A DNA stretch of 64,000 bases from Streptomyces sp. B21-105 (GTDB lineage Bacteria > Actinomycetota > Actinomycetes > Streptomycetales > Streptomycetaceae), in contig NZ_JARUMJ010000001.1 in assembly GCF_036898465.1 (NCBI RefSeq), positions 6,262,001 through 6,326,000 of the forward strand, read 5' to 3'. Positions 56,554-64,000 of this stretch are shown piece after piece. Within the stretch, counting starts at the first letter, position 1; every line of letters starts with the position of its first letter. Under the pieces are notes generated by a model that worked only from the letters and a program-made list of their open reading frames with translations, was not told where the DNA came from and searched no databases. The translations under genes were made by a program, and so were the position numbers.

Positions 56554-57030
56554 TTACGGCCGTCCCCGCCGCCCGCGGAGGTGTTCCGCGACGGGCTTCA
56601 GGGCCTTGGAGAGTTCCGCCAGGGCCTCTGGGGACAGGAGATCGATGAAGTGGCGCCGCACGGAGTCCACATGGTGCGGCGCGACCTTCTGCATGGTCTC
56701 CATGCCGTGGTCGGTCAGGACCGCGTACAGACCGCGGCGGTCGGACTCGCAGTTCTCCCGGCGCACCAGATCGGCGTTCTCCATGCGGGTGATCTGGTGC
56801 GAGAGCCGGCTCTTGGACTGGAGGGTCGCGGAGGCCAGATCGCTCATTCGCATCCGGACGCCCTCCGACTCGGAGAGGTTCACCAGGATCTCGTAGTCGT
56901 TCATGGTCAGTCCGAACGGCTGCAGGTCCTTCTCGAGCTGGTACGTCAACAGCCTGTTGACCTCCAGATGGGTGCGCCAGGCGCACTGCTCCGCTTGGGT
57001 CAGCCAGCGCGTGGCCGTTTCGGTCTCCAT
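56554..57030 (-). CDS. absC: MarR-family regulator, AbsC-like
   Basis: 158 residues: winged helix-turn-helix with MNDYEILVNLSESEGVRMRMSDLASATLQSKSRLSHQITRMENADLVRR, helical dimer ends. Position next to an OmpR pair and family resemblance match AbsC of S. coelicolor (SCO5405), which with Zur controls antibiotic and zincophore genes. I cannot confirm by alignment. Upstream, AT-rich sequence (57030-57055, with TTCATTTATGGAG on one strand) holds the promoter. Confidence 0.75.
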   Translation of the reverse strand: METETATRWLTQAEQCAWRTHLEVNRLLTYQLEKDLQPFGLTMNDYEILVNLSESEGVRMRMSDLASATLQSKSRLSHQITRMENADLVRRENCESDRRGLYAVLTDHGMETMQKVAPHHVDSVRRHFIDLLSPEALAELSKALKPVAEHLRGRRGRP

Positions 57031-57122
57031 AAATGAAGTCTACCTAAAATGTTGAAAGGCGAACTAGTACGGGTGGTGTGACGGTGCGCACGCGTTCGAT
57101 GTCACACTCCGCAGACTACCGC

Positions 57123-57935
57123 TCACAGCCCGAAGCGACGCTGGAGGTCCCCCAGCTGTCCGGGAAGGCGCGGTGCGCCTGACGGCGTGCCGTGGCCCAC
57201 GTGCCCACCTGGGACACCGCTCGCACCGGGCACCCCCGGCTCGTGCGGAACCACGCCCGTGGCCTGCTCGGCCATGAGGGTCTCGGACGACTGCAGCAGC
57301 ACCGTGCCGGCGCCGACGAACTCGAACTGGTGCTCCTCCCCGGAAGCGCCGCCCAGGCCCGTCAGTGCACGTAGACCGCCCATCACGCCGGTCATGTACC
57401 CGTGGTCGTAGTGATGGCACGGGGAGGGACAGTCGGCCCAGCCCACGAGTGCCTGCGGGTCCACCCGGATCGGAGGTTCCATGAACACCACCGGCCCGTT
57501 GGAGGCGGCCACGAACTTTCCGGTTCCGATGAGGGTGAGGAAACCCGGCACGATCGACTGCTTGAGCGACAGACTTGGCTGAAAAGCGAGCAGATTGCCC
57601 GAGCGAATGGTCAGGTTGCCGTCTTCGAGGTCGTACGAGTTGACGTCGAAGGCCCGGTCGGCGAGGAGCATCTTGCCCGAGCCCTCCGCCACGACCCAGT
57701 CGCTCGCGTGCAGAGGCGAATGGAAGGAAGTTCGCACCAGACGGTCCAGTCGGCCGTGTCCGACGCCGTTGAAGTCGATCGACCCGTAGTAGGCGATCAT
57801 CTTCCCCTTCTGCAGGAACCACTGGCTCCCCTTGAGCTCCACGCAGAAGGTGTAGTTGTTCACGTTGTCGTCGACCGGCAGGGTCATGGGGTCGTGCACC
57901 GTCGGGCCGCCGCCCGGAGCCCCGTACATGCTCAC
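57123..57935 (-). CDS. AIM24-family protein (third of three)
   Basis: About 270 residues, longest of the trio. AIM24/TRAP-like beta-sandwich with pseudo-repeats: FCVELKGSQWFLQKGKMIAYYG, GKMLLADRAFDVNSYDLEDGNLTIRSGNLLAF, GKFVAASNGPVVFMEP, VDPQALVGWADC, and a Gly/Pro/His-rich C-terminal tail. GTG at 57935 overlaps the stop of the preceding gene (GTGA) behind GAGGAG; an ATG two codons later is an alternative. Function unknown; the yeast AIM24 is mitochondrial. Confidence 0.8.
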   Translation of the reverse strand: MSMYGAPGGGPTVHDPMTLPVDDNVNNYTFCVELKGSQWFLQKGKMIAYYGSIDFNGVGHGRLDRLVRTSFHSPLHASDWVVAEGSGKMLLADRAFDVNSYDLEDGNLTIRSGNLLAFQPSLSLKQSIVPGFLTLIGTGKFVAASNGPVVFMEPPIRVDPQALVGWADCPSPCHHYDHGYMTGVMGGLRALTGLGGASGEEHQFEFVGAGTVLLQSSETLMAEQATGVVPHEPGVPGASGVPGGHVGHGTPSGAPRLPGQLGDLQRRFGL

Positions 57936-58582
57936 AGCTTCTCCTCGGACGCCTGGACGAACACCGCACCGCTGCCGCTCAGCTCCAGCTGGAAGCCCTC
58001 GCCGGAACCGCGGCCCACCATGTCCCGCCAGCCGAGCGCCGTCGACAGCTTGTTGCGGACGTCGCCGTGGTGGGCGACGTAGGCCTGGGGGTCGACGTGG
58101 ACCGGGCGCTGCGGGGTGATCGGGACCTCGAAGACCCCGCCGTGGGCCATCACGGCGACGGCCCCGTGGCCCTTGAGGGTGGTGGTGAACAGCCCCTGCC
58201 CGCTGACCTGGCCGCGGACCATGCCCATGACGCCGCCCTGCGAGCCCAGGAACATCGTGCCCTGCTGGAGGGTGCCCTCGAAGGCGAGCAGGCGGTCCGC
58301 CTCGACGCACAGCGTGTCGCCGCTGAGCCGGATGACCTGGACGTGATGCCCGCCGTGCCCGAAGAGGACCGTGCCGTTGCCCTCGACGGTCATCAGCGGC
58401 GTGTCCTCGTTGGCGAGTCGCCGCCCGATCATGGACATCACCCCGCCCTGCCCGCCCTGGACGTTGGGAGTGAACGACACGTCGCCGCGGTAGGCCAGCA
58501 TGGCCCCGCGCTGGCTGAAGAGCCGGGCGCCGGGGACGACGGTCGCCTCGAGCATCTTGGAGTTGATCTCACGGAAGGTCAT
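57932..58582 (-). CDS. AIM24-family protein (second of three)
   Basis: 216 residues of the same fold: MTFREINSKMLEATVVPGARLFSQRGAMLAYRGDVSF, GTVLFGHGGHHVQVIRL, GQGLFTTTLKGHGAVAVMAHGGV, VDPQAYVAHHGDVRNKL, GEGFQLELSGSGAVFVQASE. Starts at ATG 58582, one base before the stop of the first gene's frame, so the three are co-translated. No membrane segment or signal. Confidence 0.85.
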   Translation of the reverse strand: MTFREINSKMLEATVVPGARLFSQRGAMLAYRGDVSFTPNVQGGQGGVMSMIGRRLANEDTPLMTVEGNGTVLFGHGGHHVQVIRLSGDTLCVEADRLLAFEGTLQQGTMFLGSQGGVMGMVRGQVSGQGLFTTTLKGHGAVAVMAHGGVFEVPITPQRPVHVDPQAYVAHHGDVRNKLSTALGWRDMVGRGSGEGFQLELSGSGAVFVQASEEKL

Positions 58583-58583
58583 C

Positions 58584-59222
58584 TCACACGTCCCCCGCGA
58601 TCGTGTTGCGCTCGCTCGGCTGGACGTACACCAGGCCGTCCCCCTCGAAGCGGATCTGGAAGGCCTCGCCGCCGCCCTCACCGAGGAACGTGCGGAACGT
58701 CACCCCCGACTGGAAGGACTGCCGCACATTGCCCTGGTGCGCGACATAGGCGCCGGGGTCGACGGTGAGCGGGTACTGCGGGCTGACGCGCAGCACCACC
58801 GCCGGCCCGTCCGACGTGATCGCCGCCTGGCCGGTGCCCTCGACGGTCGTCGTGAACAGCCCGTTGCCCTGGGTCGCGCCGCGCAGGCCCGTGAAGCTCG
58901 TGCCCGTGCGCAGGCCGGCGTCGGTCGCGAGCAGGTTGCTCGACTCGACGAACAGCTTGTCGCCCTGGAGTCGCACGAGGTTGATCTCGGAAGCCCGGTC
59001 GGCGAACCAGCACGTGCCCTGCCCCCTCACCTCCATCACCGTCATCTGCTCGCCGGTGAGCCGCCGGGTCACCATGCCCCGGATGCCCTCACCGCCGCCG
59101 CTGAGCTTCTTGAAGGCCATCTGCCCGTCGTACGCGACCATCGAGCCGTTCTTCGCCTTCACGGCGTCGCCGGTCATGTCGACGGCGAGCACCTTGCTGC
59201 CTTGGAGTCGAAACATCGCCAC
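58584..59222 (-). CDS. AIM24-family protein (first of three)
   Basis: About 212 residues: [109 protein letters not shown] and [23 protein letters not shown] at 59222 lies six bases after a TACCTT -10-like box on the minus strand, suggesting a leaderless start for the whole operon; the ATG two codons later is the alternative. It lies divergent from the DUF3817 gene. Confidence 0.85.
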   Translation of the reverse strand: MAMFRLQGSKVLAVDMTGDAVKAKNGSMVAYDGQMAFKKLSGGGEGIRGMVTRRLTGEQMTVMEVRGQGTCWFADRASEINLVRLQGDKLFVESSNLLATDAGLRTGTSFTGLRGATQGNGLFTTTVEGTGQAAITSDGPAVVLRVSPQYPLTVDPGAYVAHQGNVRQSFQSGVTFRTFLGEGGGEAFQIRFEGDGLVYVQPSERNTIAGDV

Positions 59223-59383
59223 GGGGCGAAGGTATCGGCCGGACGGGTGCGCCGAACAGCACCCGGAGGTGGAGCAAGACCCTGAACACACCCTTAGGGG
59301 GACCGTTTGTCACAATGGACGAACGCTTGTGCGTGCATTCACAAACTCCCTGCTCATCGCCGTACCCCACCCGAAGGTGACCC

Positions 59384-59728
59384 GTGGACCTCAAGACCGC
59401 CTCCGCCCTCCGCCGCCTGCGCCTGGTCTCCGCCCCGGAGGCCGTGTCCTTCCTCCTGCTGCTGGTCTGCTCGGTGCTGAAGCGGACCACGGACTTCGAC
59501 GCCGTCCGCGTGATGGGCTGGGTCCACGCCGGGTTCTTCGTCCTGTACCTGCTCTTCTGGGCCGACGCCTGGAACCGCACGAAGTGGTCCCTGAAGACCG
59601 CGGCCCTCTACTTCGTCCTCGCGGTCCTGCCGACCGGTGGTTTCTTCGCCGAGCGCAAGCTGCGCCGCGAGGCCGAGGACGCGGTCATCGCCTCCCGTGC
59701 CCGCAAGGAAGGCGTGGTGAACGCATGA
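59384..59728 (+). CDS. DUF3817 membrane protein
   Basis: 114 residues with three membrane helices: [42 protein letters not shown] and [22 protein letters not shown]. The pattern matches DUF3817 of actinobacteria, often found next to an MTH1187-type gene. GTG start behind CGAAGGTGA. Overlaps the next gene by four bases (ATGA). Confidence 0.85.
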   Translation: MDLKTASALRRLRLVSAPEAVSFLLLLVCSVLKRTTDFDAVRVMGWVHAGFFVLYLLFWADAWNRTKWSLKTAALYFVLAVLPTGGFFAERKLRREAEDAVIASRARKEGVVNA

Positions 59729-60018
59729 TCGTCGCCTTCTCCGTCACTCCCCTGGGTGTCGGCGAGGAAGTCGGAGAGTACGTCGCCGACGCCGTTCGGG
59801 TGGTCCGCGACTCCGGCCTGCCGAACCGCACCGACGCCATGTTCACCTCCGTCGAAGGCGAGTGGGAAGAGGTGATGGACGTCGTCAGGCGGGCCGTCGC
59901 CGCCGTCGAGGCGCGCGCCCCGCGGGTCTCCCTCGTCCTGAAGGCGGACATCCGCCCCGGCGTGACGGACGGGCTCACCTCGAAGGTGGCGACCGTGGAG
60001 CGGCATCTCGCACCGTGA
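59725..60018 (+). CDS. MTH1187-family thiamine-binding protein
   Basis: 97 residues: [69 protein letters not shown]. The small ferredoxin-like fold of the MTH1187/YkoF family binds thiamine or related ligands and is thought to have a transport or storage role. Coupled to DUF3817 by overlap. A 20-bp perfect hairpin follows the stop. Confidence 0.85.
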   Translation: MIVAFSVTPLGVGEEVGEYVADAVRVVRDSGLPNRTDAMFTSVEGEWEEVMDVVRRAVAAVEARAPRVSLVLKADIRPGVTDGLTSKVATVERHLAP

Positions 60019-60029
60019 CCGTCCCGGAA

Positions 60030-60084
60030 CCGGACGCCCGTCCGATCCGTCCCCCGAACGGGTGCGGATCGGACGGGCGTCCGG
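60030..60084 (+). terminator. 20-bp perfect hairpin terminator
   Basis: The arms at 60030-60049 and 60065-60084 pair perfectly over 20 bases (starting CCGGACGCCCG), with a 15-base loop containing a short CCCG/CGGG stem. It begins 11 bases after the MTH1187-family stop and lies before the protease gene. No U-tract. It is the longest stem in the window. Confidence 0.85.
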
Positions 60085-60158
60085 CCTGTGCCGCATGACT
60101 AATGTCTCCCGGGTCGATCATGTTCCGCGTGCGGCGCGGCACTGAAGGGGAGTGTGCG

Positions 60159-61481
60159 GTGGCAGGGCGGCACGGGCCGGACCATCCCGGCAGGGCGATC
60201 ACGGCGTTCCTCCTGGCGGCGACGCTGGCGGCCCTCTGCGTGGGCCAGCCGCCCCGGACGCCCGCCTGCTCGCTCGCCCGGGGCGAACTCACCGTCGACG
60301 ACCTGCCCGCCGGCTCCTCCGTGCTCGACTGCTCCGCGGTCGGGCGCGTGGTCACCCACGACGGCGCGGGCCTGGCGGTGCCCGAGCCCGGCACGACGGT
60401 CAGCGTCGACTCCCTCACCGCGGACGGATCGGCGCATGGCTTCACCCTGAAGGTCGCCCCCGACGGCACGGTCTCCTACACCTACGAGGCCACCCACCCC
60501 GGGGCCGGTCACGGCGGAGCCGCCCATGCCGGGGCCGGTCCCACCGGGGTGGCTCAGCCCAAAAGCCCGCACGCCAAAAGCCCGCACGCCAAAAGCCCTC
60601 ACGCCGAAACCCCTCACGCCGAAACCCCGCACGCCGAAACCCCTCACGCCGAAACCCCTCACGCCGGGACCGCTCACGCAAGGGCCGGCCGCACCGAGGC
60701 CGCCCGCGCCCAGGCTGCTCCCGCCGAGGCCGGTGCCGCCGGAATGCCTCACGCCGGGGCTGCTCGCACAGAGGCCGTCCACGCCGGGGCCCCTCGCACC
60801 GGGGGCGGGCGGGGAGGGCGGGCCGACGCGCCTGCGCCCTGTGCCGACGACGCCTATGTCACCGCGGGGCGCAAGGCGTACGGCCCGTACGAGTGGTTCC
60901 TCGGCGACGGCCACTGGCCGGGCGGGATCTCCCGCGCCGGGGCCCGGCGGGCCTTCGAGGAGGCCGTCGCCACCATCACCGCCAGCCGCAACGACTGCGG
61001 TCTCGAGGACCGGGTCGCCGCGAAGGCCCGCTATGTGTCGACCACCTCCAGCGAGGCCGACATCGACCGGGAGACCCGCTGCATGCGCCCCGACGGCCTG
61101 AGCGTCTGGGACGCGGGCGACCTCGGCCCCGAGTCCGTCGCCACCACCTGCTCCTGGAGCCGCCCGGCGCCCGGCGGGGGACCGGAGGAACTGCTCGAGG
61201 CCGACGTCCGCTTCAACACCCACGACCACGCGTTCACCGACGACCCGTCCGGCGCCTGCACGCAGGCGTACGACCTGCGCAGCGTCGCCACGCACGAGGC
61301 CGGGCACGTGTTCGGCCTCGCCCACTCCGGCGCCGGACACGAGAACCTCACCATGTTCGCGAGCTCGTTCGCCTGCTCCACGAGCGCCCGCACCCTCGGC
61401 AAGGGCGACGTCCTCGGTCTGCGCAGCCTCTACTGGGCGTCGCCCGACACCAACGCGATGCCCAGCGGCGTCCGCTCGTAG
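60159..61481 (+). CDS. matrixin-type zinc metalloprotease with His-rich repeat linker
   Basis: 440 residues. An N-terminal hydrophobic signal or anchor (ITAFLLAATLAALCVG) precedes a beta-domain (to about residue 120), a long low-complexity linker of about 110 residues rich in Pro, His, Ala and Thr with eight pentapeptide units (SPHAK, TPHAE), then the catalytic domain. Zinc motif HEAGHVFGLAHSG gives HExxHxxGxxH with Glu as base, and a Met-turn-like MFASSF follows. Exported extracellular protease. GTG at 60159 is used. Its 3' end overlaps the ArsR gene by 52 bp on the opposite strand. Confidence 0.85.
   Translation: MAGRHGPDHPGRAITAFLLAATLAALCVGQPPRTPACSLARGELTVDDLPAGSSVLDCSAVGRVVTHDGAGLAVPEPGTTVSVDSLTADGSAHGFTLKVAPDGTVSYTYEATHPGAGHGGAAHAGAGPTGVAQPKSPHAKSPHAKSPHAETPHAETPHAETPHAETPHAGTAHARAGRTEAARAQAAPAEAGAAGMPHAGAARTEAVHAGAPRTGGGRGGRADAPAPCADDAYVTAGRKAYGPYEWFLGDGHWPGGISRAGARRAFEEAVATITASRNDCGLEDRVAAKARYVSTTSSEADIDRETRCMRPDGLSVWDAGDLGPESVATTCSWSRPAPGGGPEELLEADVRFNTHDHAFTDDPSGACTQAYDLRSVATHEAGHVFGLAHSGAGHENLTMFASSFACSTSARTLGKGDVLGLRSLYWASPDTNAMPSGVRS
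60561..60680 (+). repeat. 15-bp tandem repeat encoding (S/T)PHA(K/E) units
   Basis: Seven units of 15 bp (start AAAAGCCCGCACGCC, later GAAACCCCTCACGCC) run from 60561 to 60665, with an eighth, degenerate unit to 60680. Frame is preserved. Third positions vary between units, so it has been translated for some time. Each unit adds a histidine. Confidence 0.9.
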
Positions 61482-62425
61482 AGCACCTGGTGGCCGTAAC
61501 GGCGGGACACCAGCAGCCCGGCCTCGCGCAGCACGCCCAGGTGCGCGGAGACCGACGACGGGGCGAGACCGAGGCGGTGCGCCAGCGCCGACGTGCTCGC
61601 CGGGTCGTCGAGCGCGCCGAGCACGGCGGCCCGGCCCCGGCCGAGCAGCCGCACCAGCGCGTCGGGGAGGCGCTGAGCACGGTCGGCGGGGTCGCTCCAC
61701 AGGCCCGCGATGCCCCGCGCCGGGTAGACCAGCGTCGGCTGCCAGGGCGGGTCGAAGCCGCTCACCACGTCCGGCCACGAGAACACGCTCGGCATCAGCA
61801 CCAGCCCCTGGCCGCCCAGATGCCGCTCGTGCTCGCCGTTCGACGCGACGGTCAGCGTGCCCGCCCGCCAGCCGCACCGCCGGTTGATCTCCGGCAGCAG
61901 CCCGCCCAGGCCGACTTCGGCCAGCCGTCGTGAGTGGAAGACGACGTCTGCCTCCAGCAGCGCGCGCAGCCGCGGCCAGTCCGGCGCGAGGAGGGTGCGC
62001 CAGATCTCCTCCAGCACGTCGGCGAGCTCGCGGATCATCCGCTCCGGATCTGCCAGCCAGGCCCGTCCCTGCGGCGAGTCCAGTGCGCCGGGGGTGTCCG
62101 CCAGCGAGCGGGCGGTGTCCTCGCGGGCGGCGCGCGGATCCGCGGCCCGCACGGCGGCGATCTCCTCCTCGAACCCGGCCGCCGGCCCCAGCGGCGGCGG
62201 GCACAGCCAGTCGGGGGAGTGGCCCCGGCGCGGCATGACCAGCCACAGACCGGTCAGGTCGAGCGCCCCGGCCGCCGAGCGGATCCGGCGCAGCCAGGGC
62301 GTGTGGTAGCCGTGCCGGTCGGGCCGCTTGAGCGTGCGCGCGACCTCCTGCGTCTCCCACAGCGGGGACACGGCGAACCGGCAGCGCAGGAAGTCCTCCT
62401 CCCCGAAGTGCAGCCGCGAGGACAC
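61430..62425 (-). CDS. ArsR-family transcriptional regulator with N-terminal extension
   Basis: 331 residues. A ~240-residue N-terminal domain of unknown type (FSRLHFGEEDFLRCRFAVSPLWET, GLGGLLPEINRRCGWRAGTL) precedes a C-terminal ArsR winged helix (about 255-325: LGRGRAAVLGALDDPASTSALAHRLGLAPSSVSAHLGVLREAGLLVSRRYG). The reversed order and lack of metal Cys clusters suggest a small-molecule-responsive regulator, common in Streptomyces. GTG start behind GAGGAGGGGG. Divergent from an MFS gene with a perfect palindrome between them, so it probably controls that pump. Confidence 0.87.
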   Translation of the reverse strand: MSSRLHFGEEDFLRCRFAVSPLWETQEVARTLKRPDRHGYHTPWLRRIRSAAGALDLTGLWLVMPRRGHSPDWLCPPPLGPAAGFEEEIAAVRAADPRAAREDTARSLADTPGALDSPQGRAWLADPERMIRELADVLEEIWRTLLAPDWPRLRALLEADVVFHSRRLAEVGLGGLLPEINRRCGWRAGTLTVASNGEHERHLGGQGLVLMPSVFSWPDVVSGFDPPWQPTLVYPARGIAGLWSDPADRAQRLPDALVRLLGRGRAAVLGALDDPASTSALAHRLGLAPSSVSAHLGVLREAGLLVSRRYGHQVLYERTPLGIALVSGDAQ

Positions 62426-62491
62426 GCCACCCCCTCCTCTCACCCGTCCGACTCTCACCAGCACGCCTCGCACCCACCCGCCCGGCGAACA

Positions 62492-62507
62492 TTCGGCCCT
62501 GGCCGAA
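62492..62507. promoter_or_regulatory. 16-bp palindromic operator between the ArsR and MFS genes
   Basis: TTCGGCC-CT-GGCCGAA at 62492-62507 is a perfect 7-bp inverted repeat. It is centred 48 bases before the MFS ATG and 74 from the ArsR start, next to a TAGGAC -10-like box at 62512-62517. The layout fits a repressor site for the divergent pair. Confidence 0.75.
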
Positions 62508-62547
62508 ACTCTAGGACGCGCGCCCGCACCCCAGCACGCTGCCCTGC

Positions 62548-63804
62548 ATGTCAGACGTCACGACGGCCGCCCCCGAGGCCCCGCCCACCGGATACCTCCG
62601 GGTCTTCGCCGTCCGCGAGTTCCGGGCCGTCTTCGCCGCCCACCTGCTGTCCATGCTCGGCGTCATCGTCGCCGAGGTCGCGCTCTCCGTCCTGGTCTAC
62701 GACCTGACGGGCTCACCCCTGCTGAGCGCCCTGGCCTGGGCCCTCGGCTTCCTGCCCTACGTCGTCGGCGGCACCCTCCTCGCGGGCGTCGCCGACCGCT
62801 TCCCGGCCCGCCGCGTCCTCGTCGGCTGCGACCTGGTGTGCGCGGCGTGCGTGCTCCCCATGACGGCGCCGGGCGCGCACCTCGCCGTCCTGCTCGCCCT
62901 GCGCTGCTGCCTCGCCGTGGTCTCGCCGGTCTTCGCGGGCACCCGCATGGCGACCCTCGCGGACATCCTGGGCGACGGCGACCTGTTCGTCCTCGGCCGC
63001 TCCCTGCTGCGCATCACCGCGCAGAGCGCCCTGCTCGTCGGCTTCGGGCTCGGCGGTGTGCTGCTCACCGTGGCCTCTCCGCGCCAGGCCCTCCTCCTCA
63101 CCGTCGCCACCTTTCTCGCCTCCGCCGCGCTGCTGCGCGTCGGCACCCGTCGCCGCCCGGCCCGCACCCGGACCGGCGGGGCGCTGGTCGCCGACTCCCT
63201 CAAGGGCGCCCGGCAGGTCCTCGCCGACCGGCGCACCCGGGCACTCCTGCTGCTCTTCTGGGTGCCGCCGACGTTCGGCGTCGCCCCCGAGGCGCTGTCC
63301 GCGCCGTACGCCGACGACCTCGGCGTCGGCTCCGTCGGCCTGGGTCTGCTGATGTGCGCGCTGCCCGTCGGCACGGTCGCCGGCGAGCTGTACGCCGGGG
63401 CCCGGCTGCGCCCCGCCGCCCGCGAACGGATCGCCCTCCCGCTCGTCTGTGTCACCCTGCTGCCCTACCTCGGCTACGCCCTGCACCCGGGCCTCGCCGT
63501 CTCGCTGCTGCTGCTGGTCGTCGCGGGGGCCGGGTCGGCGTACACCCTCGGCCTCGACCAGTGGATCGTCCGGGACGTCCCGCAGGAGCTGCGCGGACGG
63601 GCCATGACGCTGCTCACCGCCGGACTGATGACCTTCCAGGGCGTCGGTATGGCGCTGGCGGGCGTCGCCGCCGAGGCGGCGGGGGTGGCGTGGACCGTCA
63701 CGGGGGCGGGCGTGCTGGGGGCACTGGCTTGCGTCCTCACCGCCCGGGAGGTCCGCGCGACCGAAACGCGAGACGGGGCTGACCACGATGTGACCGGCCG
63801 GTAA
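62548..63804 (+). CDS. MFS efflux transporter
   Basis: 418 residues, twelve membrane helices, MFS drug efflux type: YLRVFAVREFRAVFAAHLLSMLGVIVAEVALSVLVYDLTGSPLLSAL at the start, GVADRFPARRVLVGCDL after helix 2 (the loop 2-3 motif), VVSPVFAGTRMATLADIL. Substrate unknown; probably induced through the ArsR gene next door. ATG at 62548. Its stop TAA overlaps the -10 of the following gene. Confidence 0.88.
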   Translation: MSDVTTAAPEAPPTGYLRVFAVREFRAVFAAHLLSMLGVIVAEVALSVLVYDLTGSPLLSALAWALGFLPYVVGGTLLAGVADRFPARRVLVGCDLVCAACVLPMTAPGAHLAVLLALRCCLAVVSPVFAGTRMATLADILGDGDLFVLGRSLLRITAQSALLVGFGLGGVLLTVASPRQALLLTVATFLASAALLRVGTRRRPARTRTGGALVADSLKGARQVLADRRTRALLLLFWVPPTFGVAPEALSAPYADDLGVGSVGLGLLMCALPVGTVAGELYAGARLRPAARERIALPLVCVTLLPYLGYALHPGLAVSLLLLVVAGAGSAYTLGLDQWIVRDVPQELRGRAMTLLTAGLMTFQGVGMALAGVAAEAAGVAWTVTGAGVLGALACVLTAREVRATETRDGADHDVTGR

Positions 63805-63816
63805 GGTCTGGAAGCG
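63802..63816 (+). promoter_or_regulatory. -10 element for the leaderless MarR gene
   Basis: TAAGGT at 63802-63807, containing the transporter stop codon, ends eight bases before the GTG at 63816. No ribosome binding site is visible, so the transcript is probably leaderless. Confidence 0.45.
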
Positions 63817-64000
63817 TGCCGAAACCGCTCAGTCTCGCCTTCGATCCCATCGCCCGCGCCGACGAGCTCTGGAAGCAGCGCTGGGGGAACGTGCCGTCCA
63901 TGGCTGCGATCACCTCGATCATGCGCGCGCACCAGATCCTGCTCGCCGAGGTGGACGCCGTGGTCAAGCCGTACGGCCTGACGTTCGCGCGCTACGAGGC
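63816..64000 (+). CDS. MarR-family regulator, partial (cut by the window end)
   Basis: The first 61 codons from GTG 63816 read to the last base without a stop: PKPLSLAFDPIARADELWKQRWG, then SMAAITSIMRAHQILLAEVDAVVKPYGLTFARYE, which is the N-terminal dimer helix and the start of the winged helix (PYGLTFARYEVL in relatives). The DNA-binding part lies outside the window. The same gene follows the transporter in S. coelicolor-like order. Confidence 0.75.
   Translation, partial: MPKPLSLAFDPIARADELWKQRWGNVPSMAAITSIMRAHQILLAEVDAVVKPYGLTFARYE

Noticed and set aside
60561..60680. CRISPR-like array
   Set aside because: The 15-bp units are contiguous without spacers and encode in-frame protein repeats. 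No CRISPR array or cas gene was seen in the window.

Overview
The window is a chromosomal segment of a Streptomyces. The evidence is very high GC with strong G/C bias at third codon positions, GTG and TTG starts, many apparently leaderless promoters, long GC hairpin terminators without U-tracts, and a gene order I recognise from S. coelicolor (roughly lysA-hom-thrC-thrB-rho through atp to filP-scy and the methylmalonyl-CoA genes). Species cannot be fixed from the sequence. All functional calls rest on motifs and family knowledge; no search was run.

Layout. 1-530: tail of an unknown plus-strand gene, a gene-free stretch and a tRNA-Arg(CCG), whose 3' end is a typical integration site for mobile elements. 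688-2390: a receiver-only response regulator and NrtL, an ArgS-like anticodon-binding protein. 2405-7583: lysA, hom, thrC and thrB, the aspartate-family pathway to lysine, homoserine and threonine. 8011-16061: rho, a decayed trypsin-like protease pseudogene, an LCP cell-wall ligase, then a translation cluster (rpmE, prfA, prmC, tsaC-like) closed by a low-molecular-weight phosphatase-like protein lacking the catalytic cysteine. 16138-27002: glyA, a polyprenyl-phosphate sugar-1-phosphate transferase, and the complete F1Fo ATP synthase operon atpIBEFHAGDC, with a Rex-like operator over its probable promoter.

27139-33496: a DUF2550 protein, a secreted ChiC-type chitinase behind a textbook chitinase promoter with paired direct repeats, the adjacent ChiS/ChiR-like two-component pair, a membrane protein, a PduO-type cobalamin adenosyltransferase and a STAS protein. 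33756-39567: a membrane-anchored STAND-like ATPase, the mismatch endonuclease NucS, an SCO5389-family protein, a luciferase-like oxidoreductase and a small Cys/His protein. 39628-43797: two tandem paralogous ABC exporter cassettes. 43913-48916: FilP and Scy, the coiled-coil polar-growth proteins.

49147-52004: methylmalonyl-CoA epimerase, acetyl-CoA acetyltransferase and the mutase chaperone MeaB; with the cobalamin adenosyltransferase this makes a short-chain acyl-CoA / B12 theme. 52192-64000: two MFS transporters, a PepSY lipoprotein-like or secreted protein next to an OmpR/HK pair, an AbsC-like MarR regulator, an operon of three diverged AIM24-family proteins, DUF3817 and MTH1187-family genes, a matrixin-type metalloprotease with a His-rich repeat linker, an ArsR regulator divergent from an MFS pump with a perfect palindrome between them, and the start of a MarR gene cut by the window end.

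Most of the window is conserved core genome. Points most worth checking are the phosphatase-like protein without its nucleophile, the AIM24 trio, the His-repeat protease, the Rex and SigR promoter matches, the atpD/atpC hairpin, the hairpin leader before hom, and a 9-bp tandem array between prmC and the tsaC-like gene.
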